In this document: positions 19,273-28,586 of the stretch, piece by piece
How positions within the stretch are numbered: position 1 is the stretch's first letter
Layout of the letters: every line of letters begins with the position of its first letter
Assembly (NCBI RefSeq): GCF_014596745.1
Contig: NZ_JABTCF010000013.1
Coordinates: 62,001-126,000 of the forward strand
DNA length: 64,000 nucleotides
Direction: 5' to 3'
From: Maribacter aquimaris
GTDB lineage: Bacteria > Bacteroidota > Bacteroidia > Flavobacteriales > Flavobacteriaceae
Program-made: the position numbers and the translations under genes
The notes under the pieces: generated by a model
Seen by the model: the letters and a program-made list of their open reading frames with translations, nothing else
The model's database searches: none
Told to the model about the DNA's origin: nothing

Positions 19273-19289
19273 AAAAATGTTATGAAAGT
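19273..19289 (+). promoter_or_regulatory. Copy D of the shared sugar-locus motif, upstream of the 19371 kinase
   Basis: AAAAATGTTATGAAAGT matches 13 of 17 positions of AATAAGTTTTTGAAAGT, the motif found upstream of 25170 and, with small changes, of 21511 and 36994. It ends 81 bp before the start codon, like the other copies. It is followed by sequence resembling the GAAAGT-N6-ACTTTC inverted repeat of copy B. Confidence 0.55.
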
Positions 19290-19314
19290 TTTAATATTTC
19301 ATATACTTTCAATT

Positions 19315-19342
19315 ACTTTGTAATATACAATAGTTACAAAGT
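19315..19342. promoter_or_regulatory. 9-bp inverted repeat upstream of the 19371 kinase gene
   Basis: ACTTTGTAA (19315-19323) and TTACAAAGT (19334-19342) are exact reverse complements with a 10-bp spacer, 28 bp before the start codon. It lies between the shared sugar-locus motif and the gene, a natural place for a repressor site or leader hairpin. No binding protein can be named. Confidence 0.5.
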
Positions 19343-19370
19343 TTTTAAAGGTTAATTAAAATATATTCAT

Positions 19371-20279
19371 ATGGTACTTTCAGTCTGTCCAAATCCGTCA
19401 ATTGATACTTATGCATGGTTGCAAAGCTTTGAGATAGGTCAATCAAATCGTATTGATCGGCTAGATGAATTTCCGGGAGGGAAAGGTGTCCATGTGGCAA
19501 TGGCCCTGAAAGAGTTGGGTAATCCTGTATCACTTTTTGCCAATTGGGCGGGAAATAATGGGGAATGGATCAAAAGTGCCCCGCAACTCCGTAATGTCCA
19601 AATACAGGGGAATCAACTAAAGGGAAACAATAGAAAATGCTATACGTTCAGGTCCACGGATAAAGCATTGGATAATACGGAATTGTTAGAGCCCGGTCCT
19701 GAAATGACTACCGGGGAATGGAATCAGTTTCTTTTGGAATTTCAAGTAGCGGTAAAGGCCAGCGATTTAGTCTGTCTTTCCGGCTCATGGCCAAAGGGTG
19801 CCCCAGAGGACGCTTACCTTCAGTTGTTGGAAATCTGCAATAAGGAAGGAAGGAAGGCCATCTTGGATTGTTCGGGCATACAGTTGGAAAATGCCTTAAA
19901 GACCACTTTTTTCGGACTGCATATCAACGAGCACGAAGCACTAAGTACTTTTGGGACCAAAGACCACATGGAAATACGCAACCAGTTAAGGAATAGGGTT
20001 TCATTAATAGCCATTACCAAGGGAAAGGAAGGACTTTTTCTACACACCGATGAACAATCCGTACATGCCAACGTGGTCATAGACGAGGTTAAGAGTACCG
20101 TTGGGAGTGGGGATTGCCTAACGGCTGGAATCGCCAATGCGGTATTCAAGGGGATGTCGCTTCAGGAAATCGCTAAATATGGTGTGGCCTGCGGGGCAGC
20201 CAACTGTTTGAATGAGGATTTGGGCATCTTGAAATTAGAGGATGTAAACCAACTCTTGCCTAAAGTCAAATTGACTTAG
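19371..20279 (+). CDS. 1-phosphofructokinase/tagatose-6-phosphate kinase-like PfkB kinase
   Basis: Phosphorylates a sugar phosphate, giving a 1,6-bisphosphate or similar product; the substrate is inferred. The 302-residue protein has the FruK/LacC-type N terminus (VLSVCPNPSIDTYAWLQSFEIGQSNRI), the FPGGKGVHVAMALKELG substrate/dimer motif, and a C-terminal STVGSGDCLTAGIANAV that carries the catalytic Asp of the GxGD anion-hole motif. This subgroup includes 1-phosphofructokinase and tagatose-6-phosphate kinase. The convergent neighbour is an AgaS-like isomerase, which can yield tagatose 6-phosphate, so a tagatose-6-phosphate kinase role is plausible. It has its own upstream regulatory region. 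Confidence 0.85.
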   Translation: MVLSVCPNPSIDTYAWLQSFEIGQSNRIDRLDEFPGGKGVHVAMALKELGNPVSLFANWAGNNGEWIKSAPQLRNVQIQGNQLKGNNRKCYTFRSTDKALDNTELLEPGPEMTTGEWNQFLLEFQVAVKASDLVCLSGSWPKGAPEDAYLQLLEICNKEGRKAILDCSGIQLENALKTTFFGLHINEHEALSTFGTKDHMEIRNQLRNRVSLIAITKGKEGLFLHTDEQSVHANVVIDEVKSTVGSGDCLTAGIANAVFKGMSLQEIAKYGVACGAANCLNEDLGILKLEDVNQLLPKVKLT

Positions 20280-20309
20280 GAAGAGTTGGTTTATAGAACT
20301 TTAGTGAAC

Positions 20310-20323
20310 CCCCTAATCAGGGG
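20310..20323. terminator. Weak hairpin between convergent genes
   Basis: CCCCT-AATC-AGGGG forms a 5-bp GC-rich hairpin between the stops of the kinase gene (20279) and the agaS-like gene (20360). No T-run follows on either strand, so terminator activity is uncertain. Confidence 0.3.
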
Positions 20324-20359
20324 TAAGTCAATTATCCTGTATAGAAGGGCTGTAGGGGA

Positions 20360-21511
20360 CTAGTAAATAGTAACTCCCTTTACAACCCTGGATATTGCAC
20401 CGCTCAATGATGGTGAATCTGGATTCAATCCTAAGTCCATGGATTTGAAAAAGCCCAAGAGTTGACCTAAAAGAATATTGCATACCGAAAGATAGGGCTC
20501 ATCTATATGGTTGCCATCCTTGGAAAGTACGATTAGGGCATCCAAATCCAGACCGGCAGGCATTTTTTCAGCGATACCCATTTGAAATAATGGTTTTTTA
20601 CCTTCATCCATGGCTGCAACCAAATCTTTCTCATACCTATAAACATCCTCGTTATTGGAAAAATAATAAACGAGCAATGTTTTGTTATTGACGACCGCCT
20701 TGGGCCCGTGTCGAAAGCCTAAATAGGAGTCGTTCTTGCAAATAATCTGTCCATCGCTTAGTTCCTGTAATTTTAAATGGGATTCCATGGCTGTGCCGTA
20801 TTGTGGGCCAGATCCGAGGAAAACCGCCCTGTCGAAGGGTAGTTCTGCCGTTTTCTTAATGGTAGGGAGGAATTCCGTAAGTAAGGAAGTTCCGTATTCA
20901 CTGACCTTATTCACGGTACTGTGCAATGATTCTATATTCTTGATATCATTGATCAATAGTGCTGATAGGAGCATGCCCGAGTAACTTCCGGTCATGGCCA
21001 AACTTTTGTCATTTGCTTCTGGTGGCAGGTAAAAAACATATCCATTTTTTTTAAATGAACGTTGTGCCAGGTCTCCGTCGGTATTGCACGTAATGATTAG
21101 ATGATAACAATCATTACAATGTTTGTCGGCAAGTTCAACCGCGGCTACACTTTCAGGGCTGTTTCCCGATCGCGCAAATGAAATGAGTAGTGTGGGAGTG
21201 TCCGGCTCAAAATAGTCCTGTGGGTGGGAAACAAGGTGTGTCGTGGCTACTGGGACAGTTGTTATTTTGGTAGTACGCTGTATAACACCTTCTAAGGAAA
21301 AACCGATATAGGCACTTGTTCCTGCGCCTGTTAGGATTATTTTTTTTGCAATTGGATAAACATTGTCCAGAAACGAGGAGATAGATTCACGCTCAGAACA
21401 TATGTTATTGTAAATGGCTTCCCATAGTTCGGGTTGACCTTGTATCTCTCTTGCCGTATCAATGGCTTTTAAGTCGATTAGTGCACTTTCGGCAATATTT
21501 AGATATCTCAT
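20360..21511 (-). CDS. agaS: AgaS-like SIS-domain sugar-phosphate isomerase/deaminase
   Basis: Cytoplasmic enzyme of the AgaS type; known members deaminate and isomerise galactosamine 6-phosphate to tagatose 6-phosphate. The 383-residue protein contains two SIS domains: the first with KIILTGAGTSAYIGFSLEG and LLISFARSGNSPESVAAVELA (the Ser-rich sugar-phosphate loop), the second with AVFLGSGPQYGTAMESHLKLQELSDG and GFRHGPKAVVNNKTLLVYYFS. It resembles GlmS C-terminal domains but has no glutaminase domain. It is divergent from the deoR-type regulator, with a well-formed promoter between them. The actual substrate in this organism is inferred. Confidence 0.86.
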   Translation of the reverse strand: MRYLNIAESALIDLKAIDTAREIQGQPELWEAIYNNICSERESISSFLDNVYPIAKKIILTGAGTSAYIGFSLEGVIQRTTKITTVPVATTHLVSHPQDYFEPDTPTLLISFARSGNSPESVAAVELADKHCNDCYHLIITCNTDGDLAQRSFKKNGYVFYLPPEANDKSLAMTGSYSGMLLSALLINDIKNIESLHSTVNKVSEYGTSLLTEFLPTIKKTAELPFDRAVFLGSGPQYGTAMESHLKLQELSDGQIICKNDSYLGFRHGPKAVVNNKTLLVYYFSNNEDVYRYEKDLVAAMDEGKKPLFQMGIAEKMPAGLDLDALIVLSKDGNHIDEPYLSVCNILLGQLLGFFKSMDLGLNPDSPSLSGAISRVVKGVTIY

Positions 21512-21560
21512 TTGGTAAGTCGTTATTTCAAATGCTTATATTCTTTCAGAACATTTCATA

Positions 21561-21591
21561 CAAAGTTATTAAACTTATTTAAACTTTCAAA
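21561..21591 (-). promoter_or_regulatory. Promoter of the agaS-like gene, with shared motif (copy A)
   Basis: Reading the minus strand, TTTG (21588-21591) is followed by 19 bp and TAACTTTG (21561-21568), an exact TTTG-N19-TAnnTTTG Bacteroidota promoter about 50 bp before the start codon. The -33 part sits inside AATAAGATTTGAAAGT (21583-21598), a motif repeated upstream of 25170 and 36994. An 11-bp-phased AACTTA/AACTTT/TCTTAT series covers the spacer. Confidence 0.72.
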
Positions 21592-21709
21592 TCTTATTAT
21601 TTAAATTACGAAACATTATTATATATTGAATCATAAGATTACTTTTTTATTTTTGTTAATTACCCAAATTAAAATGTTATTTTAGATTGTTAATTTATGA
21701 AGTAGGCCA

Positions 21710-22495
21710 ATGGATAAAAGCAAAACAAAGCGTTCAACTGTGGAGCGCCGTAAGAAAATATTAAATCTACTCGATATAAACGGACAGGTGTTCGTTCACG
21801 AACTCAGTGAGCAATTCAACGTTAGTGAGGTTACCATTCGAAACGATCTTGAACTTTTTGAATCCAAAAAGTTATTGATTCGTGCACGTGGTGGTGCAAT
21901 GAAATACGATAATTCCGTAAGTGCCGATTATCAACTCTCTGAAAAGGATAAAATACATTATGCCGAAAAAATTGAAATAGGAAAAAAAGCGGCTTCCCTT
22001 ATTAAGGAGGGTGAAACCATTATTTTGGATTCCGGAACCACGACTATGGAGGTCGCCAAGCATCTGGATACGGAAAAAGCAATTAATGTGATCACCAACG
22101 CCTTTAATATCGCCAATCAGTTAATTCACGCCCAAAACATCAATATTATTGTTCCGGGAGGCACATTGAGAAAGAACTCACATTCCTTGGTTGGGCCTTT
22201 GGCTGAAAAAAACCTTCGTAATTTTTATGTGGATAAGGTATTTCTGGGTGTAGACGGACTCGATATTAAACAGGGGGCATTTACCCCCAATATTGAGGAG
22301 GCCTCATTGAACCAGATTATGATAGATATTGCCAAGGATGTTATTTTGGTGGCTGATTCCAGTAAATTCAACCGAAGGAGTCTCGCATTTATATGTCCTA
22401 CAAATAAAATCGATATTATAGTGACAGATGAAAATATGCAAAAGGCGGATAAATTGTTCTTGGAAGAATTGGGGATTGACGTAGTCATTGCTTGA
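21710..22495 (+). CDS. DeoR-family transcriptional regulator
   Basis: Sugar-phosphate-responsive repressor, likely controlling the surrounding sugar locus. The 261-residue protein has an N-terminal winged HTH (RRKKILNLLDINGQVFVHELSEQFNVSEVTIRNDLELFESKKLLIRARGGA, the DeoR signature) and a C-terminal SIS-like sensor domain with ETIILDSGTTTMEVAKHL, VITNAFNIANQL, VPGGTLRKNSHSLVGPLAE and FLGVDGLDIKQGAFTPNIEEASLNQIMI. It is divergent from the agaS-like gene over 198 bp containing the shared motif, consistent with DeoR regulators sitting beside their targets. A hairpin terminator follows at 22581. The effector is unknown. Confidence 0.92.
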   Translation: MDKSKTKRSTVERRKKILNLLDINGQVFVHELSEQFNVSEVTIRNDLELFESKKLLIRARGGAMKYDNSVSADYQLSEKDKIHYAEKIEIGKKAASLIKEGETIILDSGTTTMEVAKHLDTEKAINVITNAFNIANQLIHAQNINIIVPGGTLRKNSHSLVGPLAEKNLRNFYVDKVFLGVDGLDIKQGAFTPNIEEASLNQIMIDIAKDVILVADSSKFNRRSLAFICPTNKIDIIVTDENMQKADKLFLEELGIDVVIA

Positions 22496-22580
22496 TGGAC
22501 AGGGGGGCTTGAAATATTTTGGACCCATTTCACATCTAACATAACATTTAAGTCAATATCCTTTGGGAATTACCAAACCA

Positions 22581-22615
22581 AAACCCAGGACCGTATCCGA
22601 GCCTGGGTTTTTTTA
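22581..22615 (+). terminator. Intrinsic terminator after the deoR-type gene
   Basis: AAACCCAGG (22581-22589) pairs exactly with CCTGGGTTT (22602-22610) across a 12-nt loop, followed by a T-run (TTTTTATTT). It lies 85 bp after the deoR-type stop, between convergent genes. Confidence 0.85.
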
Positions 22616-22724
22616 TTTATGTCAATTAAGGAATATTGTGACATATGTTGATATGGGAGGTCATGACAGTGAAATTTTTATCTTCCATGTCCTAAACAAT
22701 TCGTTAACGAGGCTCGTTTAAAAT

Positions 22725-23612
22725 TTATTCAGTTTCTTCTTCCTCAGGGTCAATTGCCAACAAAAAGGCTGCGATGATCGCAAAAACAATACCGATAATC
22801 TTAATGGTATTGGGTACAAAATTCAATAGGACCATGGAAATAATAGCGGTAATCAGGGGGGCACCCGCATTGGTCAATGGGGATACTACCATTGCCTTGC
22901 CATACCTGAATGCGAAAACCAAGCAGAGCGCACCTACGGCGTTCAATATTTGAATACCAGCGGCCAACCAAGGGCCATTGGCTCCCCAATTGATCTCTTG
23001 GGAAAAATCGGTCATAACTAAGGCTACGGGAATAATCAGTAAACCTGTTATGGTCATGTAGAAAAATATACTTTCCGCGTTCATGCTCTTGTTGGCAAAC
23101 TTCATAAAATAAGCCTGAATGCCCCATGCCGCAAGGACCAAAATTGCCAAAATGAACCATGAGACCCCATACCCCTCGGATTCATTACCTGTAGAGTATT
23201 CGAATAAGGGCAATGCCAGAATAGCGAGTATAATACCAATAGTTCCTTTAGGCCCGGTTCTTTCCTTCAAAAAGAAATAGGATAGTACTACGGTGATAAT
23301 GGGTGATAGCGAGATGATCGGAAAAATCAAATAGGTTGGTCCGACAGTTACGGCATGAAAAAGCACCATTTGTCCACCAGCGCCTAAAAGGCCGATCAAG
23401 CAACCATAAAAAATAGATTTTTTGTCGTACTGTAATTTCCAATTAACGCGGTACAAAACAAATATGGCGGGAGGTATCATCGTTAGTGCCCATACACAAT
23501 AAACTAAGGTCTCGGGAAATCCATTTTCTGCTGGTAAACCGGTAAAAGCCCCCCAAACCCCCCAAAAAAGAGTGGTTGTCAGTGCGTAAATAAGCCATGG
23601 TTTTGATTTCAT
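22725..23612 (-). CDS. DMT-superfamily (EamA/RhaT-like) transporter
   Basis: Inner-membrane transporter, probably for the sugar released by this locus. The 295-residue protein has about 10 transmembrane helices arranged as two five-helix repeats, e.g. WLIYALTTTLFWGVWGAFTGL at the N terminus, TYLIFPIISLSPIITVVLSYFFLKERTGPKGTIGI closing the first repeat, and VVSPLTNAGAPLITAIISMVLL in the second. That layout is typical of drug/metabolite transporters. It starts 19 bp after the stop of the Tat-type exported protein gene on the same strand, so the two are probably cotranscribed from the promoter near 25250. The substrate is inferred only from context. Confidence 0.82.
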   Translation of the reverse strand: MKSKPWLIYALTTTLFWGVWGAFTGLPAENGFPETLVYCVWALTMIPPAIFVLYRVNWKLQYDKKSIFYGCLIGLLGAGGQMVLFHAVTVGPTYLIFPIISLSPIITVVLSYFFLKERTGPKGTIGIILAILALPLFEYSTGNESEGYGVSWFILAILVLAAWGIQAYFMKFANKSMNAESIFFYMTITGLLIIPVALVMTDFSQEINWGANGPWLAAGIQILNAVGALCLVFAFRYGKAMVVSPLTNAGAPLITAIISMVLLNFVPNTIKIIGIVFAIIAAFLLAIDPEEEETE

Positions 23613-23631
23613 TGTAGTGTTGGTTATTTGG

Positions 23632-25170
23632 TTATAAATTTTGTTTTAAACGAAGGGTTCCATCGTCTTCAAGCTTTTGTTCGCAGGCCCATTTTATTTG
23701 ATGACGTATTCCTTTTACTTCTATTTCGGCTTTTATGCGTAAGTTTTCCCAGACCGTTCCTTTAGGTAGAAGGAAGGAAGCCTGCCTAACTTTACCTGGT
23801 ATCGGGTATCCTGGGTCTATACTTCCTGTGGTAATTAAATTGCCATCATTGTCCAGCACCGAAATACACAATGCCCCCGGAACGCCACAAACGCCATCGT
23901 TCACCAAGCCTAGAATCAATCCGGGATATCCCTCTTTTTCGAAGTGCCATACCCAGGAAGGCCGTACATTATATCCTAAGACCATAGCCAATTGGTCTAA
24001 CGGTTCAGGATGTTTTTCGTAGTAACCGAGAAGGTTTTCCAAGGCGATATTATGCCAGTTCCAAAGGGAAAAATAGTTGGGGCTGACATCCTTGATATGG
24101 GAAATGATGTTTTCATTTCGGGTAATACCCTCAATTTCGGATGTATTATTTTCTTGCTCGGTTCTGATTCCTTGTTCTATTGTTGCTCCTATCCAAGGGG
24201 GGCGGTTGCTCAAGGCATCTATTTGTGAGGGCTCTATAAAAATGGTATCCGTACGCAGCCAATTGTAAGAGCGAATGGTTCTATCCAGTACTTCAGCATT
24301 GCCAACTTCATTATAATCAGGTTGGGTATTGGTCACCAAAGGGGTTTTTGTCCAGTTGGCCGCTTGGTATTCGAATATTTCAACAAAGGTCTTTTCGGCC
24401 GTATAATTATCTGGAAAAGGGTTGCCGTTAAACGGCCATGAATGTCCTTCCCCCCAAAAACCATACATACAGGTATCAACATATTCAACCAGTTCATGAC
24501 CATTGTAGATTGCCGATAGAAGATCATCCATTTTTTTAAAGGCCTTCATGAATTCGGGATGATCGTATCTTGGTGCATAGTGTACTTTATTTGGAATGCC
24601 GATTTCATCGGTGGTGCCCAGTTTTACCATGGGTACTTTTCCGATTAAAAAATCGGGCATGGACTCAGGTTCAATCACGGGGCTCATCAGTTGTATTCTA
24701 AAGGCCACGCGCTTGCCGTATTTCTTGGCCATTTCAAATGTTAGGTGCCAATGTTCCGGGAACTCCAATTTATTGGGCTCTTTTTGAATGTCACGCCAAT
24801 CGACTCGGATATATAATACGTCTCCCAAAGGGAATTTGGCTAGTTTTTCAATTGATTCCCGTAATGTTTTCCCTTTTGTTTTCGGTGGGCCAACTTCATC
24901 ACAGATGTAAGTCACGAAACCCTTACCATAATTGCTGATAGGTTTTTTGGCAGGTGTGGTTACCATTACTACATCGGCACCAGGAGTGGTAGCTGCAGGT
25001 CCATATGTTGAAAACGGACCTTGATTCATTCTGTTTTCAATTGTAGGTGGTGGGCCAAAATCATAACCGTCCCAATTGTGTGGTGGTATATGGTCTTGGG
25101 GTTTTGACCATGGAATGCCGACAAGTAAACCTGCTGAGGCACTTTTGGTGATAAATGATCTACGTTTCAT
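23632..25170 (-). CDS. Tat-exported protein of unknown function, TIM-barrel hydrolase-like
   Basis: The function is not known; the context suggests a periplasmic glycan-active protein. The 512-residue protein starts MKRRSFITKSASAGLLVGIP, a twin-arginine signal. The central part alternates predicted strands and helices like a TIM barrel: LGDVLYIRVDWRDIQ, WHLTFEMAKKYGKRVAFRIQLMSP, VEYVDTCMYGFWGEGHSWPF (with acidic/aromatic residues reminiscent of a DUF4832-type or glycoside-hydrolase active site), and the later Trp-rich stretch around NYFSLWNWHNIALENLLGYY. A C-terminal beta domain of about 130 residues follows (VRPSWVWHFEKEGYPGLILGL). Glu and Asp residues near GFWGEGH could be catalytic, but this is inference. 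It precedes the DMT transporter in an operon with its own promoter region. Confidence 0.7.
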   Translation of the reverse strand: MKRRSFITKSASAGLLVGIPWSKPQDHIPPHNWDGYDFGPPPTIENRMNQGPFSTYGPAATTPGADVVMVTTPAKKPISNYGKGFVTYICDEVGPPKTKGKTLRESIEKLAKFPLGDVLYIRVDWRDIQKEPNKLEFPEHWHLTFEMAKKYGKRVAFRIQLMSPVIEPESMPDFLIGKVPMVKLGTTDEIGIPNKVHYAPRYDHPEFMKAFKKMDDLLSAIYNGHELVEYVDTCMYGFWGEGHSWPFNGNPFPDNYTAEKTFVEIFEYQAANWTKTPLVTNTQPDYNEVGNAEVLDRTIRSYNWLRTDTIFIEPSQIDALSNRPPWIGATIEQGIRTEQENNTSEIEGITRNENIISHIKDVSPNYFSLWNWHNIALENLLGYYEKHPEPLDQLAMVLGYNVRPSWVWHFEKEGYPGLILGLVNDGVCGVPGALCISVLDNDGNLITTGSIDPGYPIPGKVRQASFLLPKGTVWENLRIKAEIEVKGIRHQIKWACEQKLEDDGTLRLKQNL

Positions 25171-25235
25171 TTTTGAAAATCTAGGATGATGTATTTAAAG
25201 CTACAAATGCAATAACGGTTTTATTTGTTATAAGG

Positions 25236-25273
25236 TAAATATATGAAAGTATAATAACTTTCAAAAACTTATT
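25236..25273 (-). promoter_or_regulatory. Promoter region with shared motif (copy B) upstream of the Tat-type gene
   Basis: On the minus strand AATAAGTTTTTGAAAGT (25257-25273) is followed by TATTATACTTTC, so GAAAGT-N6-ACTTTC forms an inverted repeat, then TATATTTA (25236-25243), one mismatch from TAnnTTTG with an 18-bp spacer from TTTG. The motif ends 87 bp before the start codon. It implies that the Tat-type protein and the DMT transporter are expressed from their own promoter. Confidence 0.58.
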
Positions 25274-25298
25274 ATTTACAAAATATATGTTTTTTATT

Positions 25299-28200
25299 CT
25301 AATGAACATAAGAAAAAGCTCTTAGAGCACTAGAATTGCTACCCACCAAAATCACTTCGCGGCCATCACCCATTTTCAACTGTTGGATGTCCTTGGCGTC
25401 ACTATGGACATAAAAACCACTTTTCGTAACAGGAACGGTACTGAAACCACCCTTGCCATCCCCTTTTAAAAGAAGTCCTATCATTGCATCGTGGTTGCCT
25501 ATGGCTGAATCCCCTGAATAATTATTACCAACGATGAGTACATCTAATTGTCCGTCTTTATCTGCGTCAATAAAGGCCATATCGTTTATGGGTGCAATTT
25601 GGGCCATTGGGGGTAGGGCCTTGGTTTTGAATGTGCCATCACCAAGGTTTTCAAGATAGAGACTTTGAAATTCCATAGCTTTAACAATTAATGCGTTTTC
25701 CAATTCTTCAGGCAAAAAGGCATCTTCGAATTCTACTTCGGCGTAGGACCCGAAGGTGGCAAACCGTCCTCGCATCGAAGCGATTTGACCTACCAATAAA
25801 TCACGTGGGTGTGCTATATAATTTTTACCTTGGATATAATAACACATTATAGGGTCGATGCTGTTGTTTTTGTCATAGTCCTTGGCATAAATGCATAGGG
25901 GTTCCGATGTTGAGGCTTTGTATCGACTGTTGGTGCCGAGGTTTCCAGCAAAGAAATCCATATCGCCATCACCATCAATATCTGCTGATTTAATACAATT
26001 CCACCATCCAGAGGTATCGGAAAGGCCTGTGTTTATTGTGACGTTCTCTAGTTTGCCATCGGTGTTTTTAAATACGGTAATGTTCATGAATTCCCCGACG
26101 ACAATAAGGTCGGTTTCCCCATCCTGGTCATAATCTTCCCATACGGCGTCGGTTACCATGCCGATGTTGGACAATTCAGGGTTCAATTCTTGGGTAATAT
26201 CCTGAAACTTTCCATTTTGGTTCCTCAATACAAAACTTCGAGGTACGGTAGGGTATTCACCGGGGACCAACCTGCCACCCACAAAAAGATCTAGATCATT
26301 GTCCCCATCAAAATCAAAAGGCCTGACTATAGAGCCTGAAGCTTTGATTTTGGGTAGGGCACTTTCATCCTTCGTGAAATTACCATGGCCGTCGTTCAGA
26401 TATAAACGGTCTTGGTACCATGGGTTATGTTTATTGAATTCACTTCCGCCACTAACCACATAGAGGTCGTTATCCCCATCATTGTCCGCATCAAATAGGA
26501 GTGAACCCATATCTTCCGATTGTATATCCAAATTAAGGGGTTGTTCTTTAAAGCCTCCTTCTGGTCCCTGAACAAAGAACACTCCACTATAACCTTTACT
26601 GCCACCGATATAAAAGTCTTGCAACCCATCGCCATTTATATCGCCCTTGGTCATTTTTGGTCCATTTTTAGAATGCATATGGGGCAATAGGGGTTGTACC
26701 TTAAAATCCACAAAGCTGTTTTCCTTATGTTCAAAGTCAATTTTCAAGGAATCCGTAATTTCTTTGAGGAGCGTATTTGTCAAATGGGCTTCAACGTTAT
26801 TCACCCCGATTGTTCCTTTGGCGTATTCGACGCTCAACATTTGATTTTCCTTGACGTCCTTTAGAACCTGCGTATTTTGATCGGGCCAAACAATTGTAAT
26901 GCTATCTATTTTTGTTTTCCCCAAGCCAAAATGCACTATTTGGTCCACACTGGATTCGTAACCCCTAGAGAGGAAGTGTTGATAGTACTGGTTATCCCCA
27001 TTGGTATGTACGGTGATTTTTGTACCGAGTCCATCCCTGTTGCCTTCTTTACCAATGAGTTTTAGTTTTAAATAACGGGATTGGTTTTTCTCGCTATTGT
27101 TTTGCAGTATACTGGCCTTTTCATTGATGTTGTTCACTACCAAATCCAGGTCTCCATCGTTGTCAAAATCAGCAAAAGCGGAACCGTTGGATAAATTGGC
27201 ATGTTCAATACCCCAATCCGTTGTCGTGTTCGTAAAGGTAAAATCACCATTGTTTTTGTAAAAATAGTTTTTAACGGAGGCACTTGGCAACTCTTTTATG
27301 GTCTGTAGTTTTCTTTCCCTTCTGGCTTTCTCAGAACCGAACGGATTCGATGATTCCTGTTGGTAATTGATATAATCCATGTCGCCAATATCCCTTCTGA
27401 AACCGTTGGTGATAAAAGCATCCTTAAGTCCGTCATTGTCATAGTCTGCCAAGAGTACGCTCCAACTCCAGTCCGTTTGGCTGATCCCTGCGAATTGCCC
27501 TATTTCACTGAAGGAATTGTTGCCGTTATTGAGCTGCAGGGTATTTCGTGTATATTGGGCAGTATATCCCTTGTTAAGCGTCATTTGGAATTTATCAAAA
27601 TTACTTGCTGGAATAATGGTCTTTTGGCGTTTATGATCCTCGGGAAGCATATCCAAAACCAGAATATCGGCCAAGCCATCGTTATTGTAATCGGCTATAT
27701 CGTTGCCCATGCCGGCAAAACTGGTGTGTTTGAAATAGGTGTTGGAAACATCCGAGAATGTGCCATTCCCATTATTTCGATATAAAATGTCATTGGTAAG
27801 AAAATCGTTGGAAACATAGACATCCGGCCAGCCATCGTTATCGATGTCACTGATGCCGAGGCCGAGACTATACCCTTCGACCAGAATTCCCGATTCGGCA
27901 GAAACATCGGTAAAGGTATTGTCCCCATTGTTTCGATAGAGCTTGTCGGTACTATTTGATTCGCCGTTCAATTTTCTGGCACGTATGGTGTTTACAGATG
28001 ACATGGTGTAATCCACAGGATTAATGATCAAAAACATGTCGAGGTCACCATCCCTGTCATAATCAAAAAATGCAGCATGCGTAGATTGGCTGGTATCAGC
28101 AAGTCCATAACTTTCACCCTCCTCGGTGAATGTATTGTTTTTTTGATTGATGTACAGCTTATTGGCTTTTTCATGGGATTCCGAACCGCCTGAAACGGCA

Positions 28201-28586
28201 ACATAAATATCCAACCAACCATCTTGGTTGATGTCTACCATACTTACACCCGTGGACCATCCCTTGTTGTTGATACCTGAATACGCTGTGATATCTTCAA
28301 AATTGAAACCACCCTTGTTCAGATACAATCGGTCCGGAACGATGTTGCCCGCAAAGAAAATGTCGGTAAGGCCATCGTTGTTGATGTCGCCAACACCAAC
28401 GCCGGCCCCAGCGTAAATGTTCATGAAATTAAGAATGTTGTGCTCCTCGTTTTCTTGAATCTCATTTGAAAAATCGATATGGGTATCGGTCGATTCGAGC
28501 GCAGTGAACAAAGTGTCTGGGTTTTTACAGGAAGACCCTGTTAAAAGACATAAGACAAACAAACATAAAGGGTATCTATTTATCAT
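25299..28586 (-). CDS. Large FG-GAP/VCBS-repeat lipoprotein with ASPIC/UnbV domain (CRTAC1-like), copy 2
   Basis: Probable surface or periplasmic Ca2+-binding beta-propeller lipoprotein; its role in the sugar locus is unknown. Start set at the ATG at 28586; a GTG one codon earlier is possible. The 1095-residue product has a signal peptide with Cys after GSS as likely lipid anchor. Calcium-loop repeats of type DxDxDGxxD occur throughout (DINNDGLTDIFF, DIDNDGWPDVYV, DFDNDGDLDLVV, DADNDGDNDLYV, DIDGDGDMDFFA, DADKDGQLDVLI). An ASPIC/UnbV domain lies near residues 510-590 (GLGTKITVHTNGDNQYYQHF to HFGLGKTKIDSITIVWP). It overlaps the 3' end of the upstream paralogue by 11 bp, implying coupled translation. 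Confidence 0.88.
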   Translation of the reverse strand: MINRYPLCLFVLCLLTGSSCKNPDTLFTALESTDTHIDFSNEIQENEEHNILNFMNIYAGAGVGVGDINNDGLTDIFFAGNIVPDRLYLNKGGFNFEDITAYSGINNKGWSTGVSMVDINQDGWLDIYVAVSGGSESHEKANKLYINQKNNTFTEEGESYGLADTSQSTHAAFFDYDRDGDLDMFLIINPVDYTMSSVNTIRARKLNGESNSTDKLYRNNGDNTFTDVSAESGILVEGYSLGLGISDIDNDGWPDVYVSNDFLTNDILYRNNGNGTFSDVSNTYFKHTSFAGMGNDIADYNNDGLADILVLDMLPEDHKRQKTIIPASNFDKFQMTLNKGYTAQYTRNTLQLNNGNNSFSEIGQFAGISQTDWSWSVLLADYDNDGLKDAFITNGFRRDIGDMDYINYQQESSNPFGSEKARRERKLQTIKELPSASVKNYFYKNNGDFTFTNTTTDWGIEHANLSNGSAFADFDNDGDLDLVVNNINEKASILQNNSEKNQSRYLKLKLIGKEGNRDGLGTKITVHTNGDNQYYQHFLSRGYESSVDQIVHFGLGKTKIDSITIVWPDQNTQVLKDVKENQMLSVEYAKGTIGVNNVEAHLTNTLLKEITDSLKIDFEHKENSFVDFKVQPLLPHMHSKNGPKMTKGDINGDGLQDFYIGGSKGYSGVFFVQGPEGGFKEQPLNLDIQSEDMGSLLFDADNDGDNDLYVVSGGSEFNKHNPWYQDRLYLNDGHGNFTKDESALPKIKASGSIVRPFDFDGDNDLDLFVGGRLVPGEYPTVPRSFVLRNQNGKFQDITQELNPELSNIGMVTDAVWEDYDQDGETDLIVVGEFMNITVFKNTDGKLENVTINTGLSDTSGWWNCIKSADIDGDGDMDFFAGNLGTNSRYKASTSEPLCIYAKDYDKNNSIDPIMCYYIQGKNYIAHPRDLLVGQIASMRGRFATFGSYAEVEFEDAFLPEELENALIVKAMEFQSLYLENLGDGTFKTKALPPMAQIAPINDMAFIDADKDGQLDVLIVGNNYSGDSAIGNHDAMIGLLLKGDGKGGFSTVPVTKSGFYVHSDAKDIQQLKMGDGREVILVGSNSSALRAFSYVH

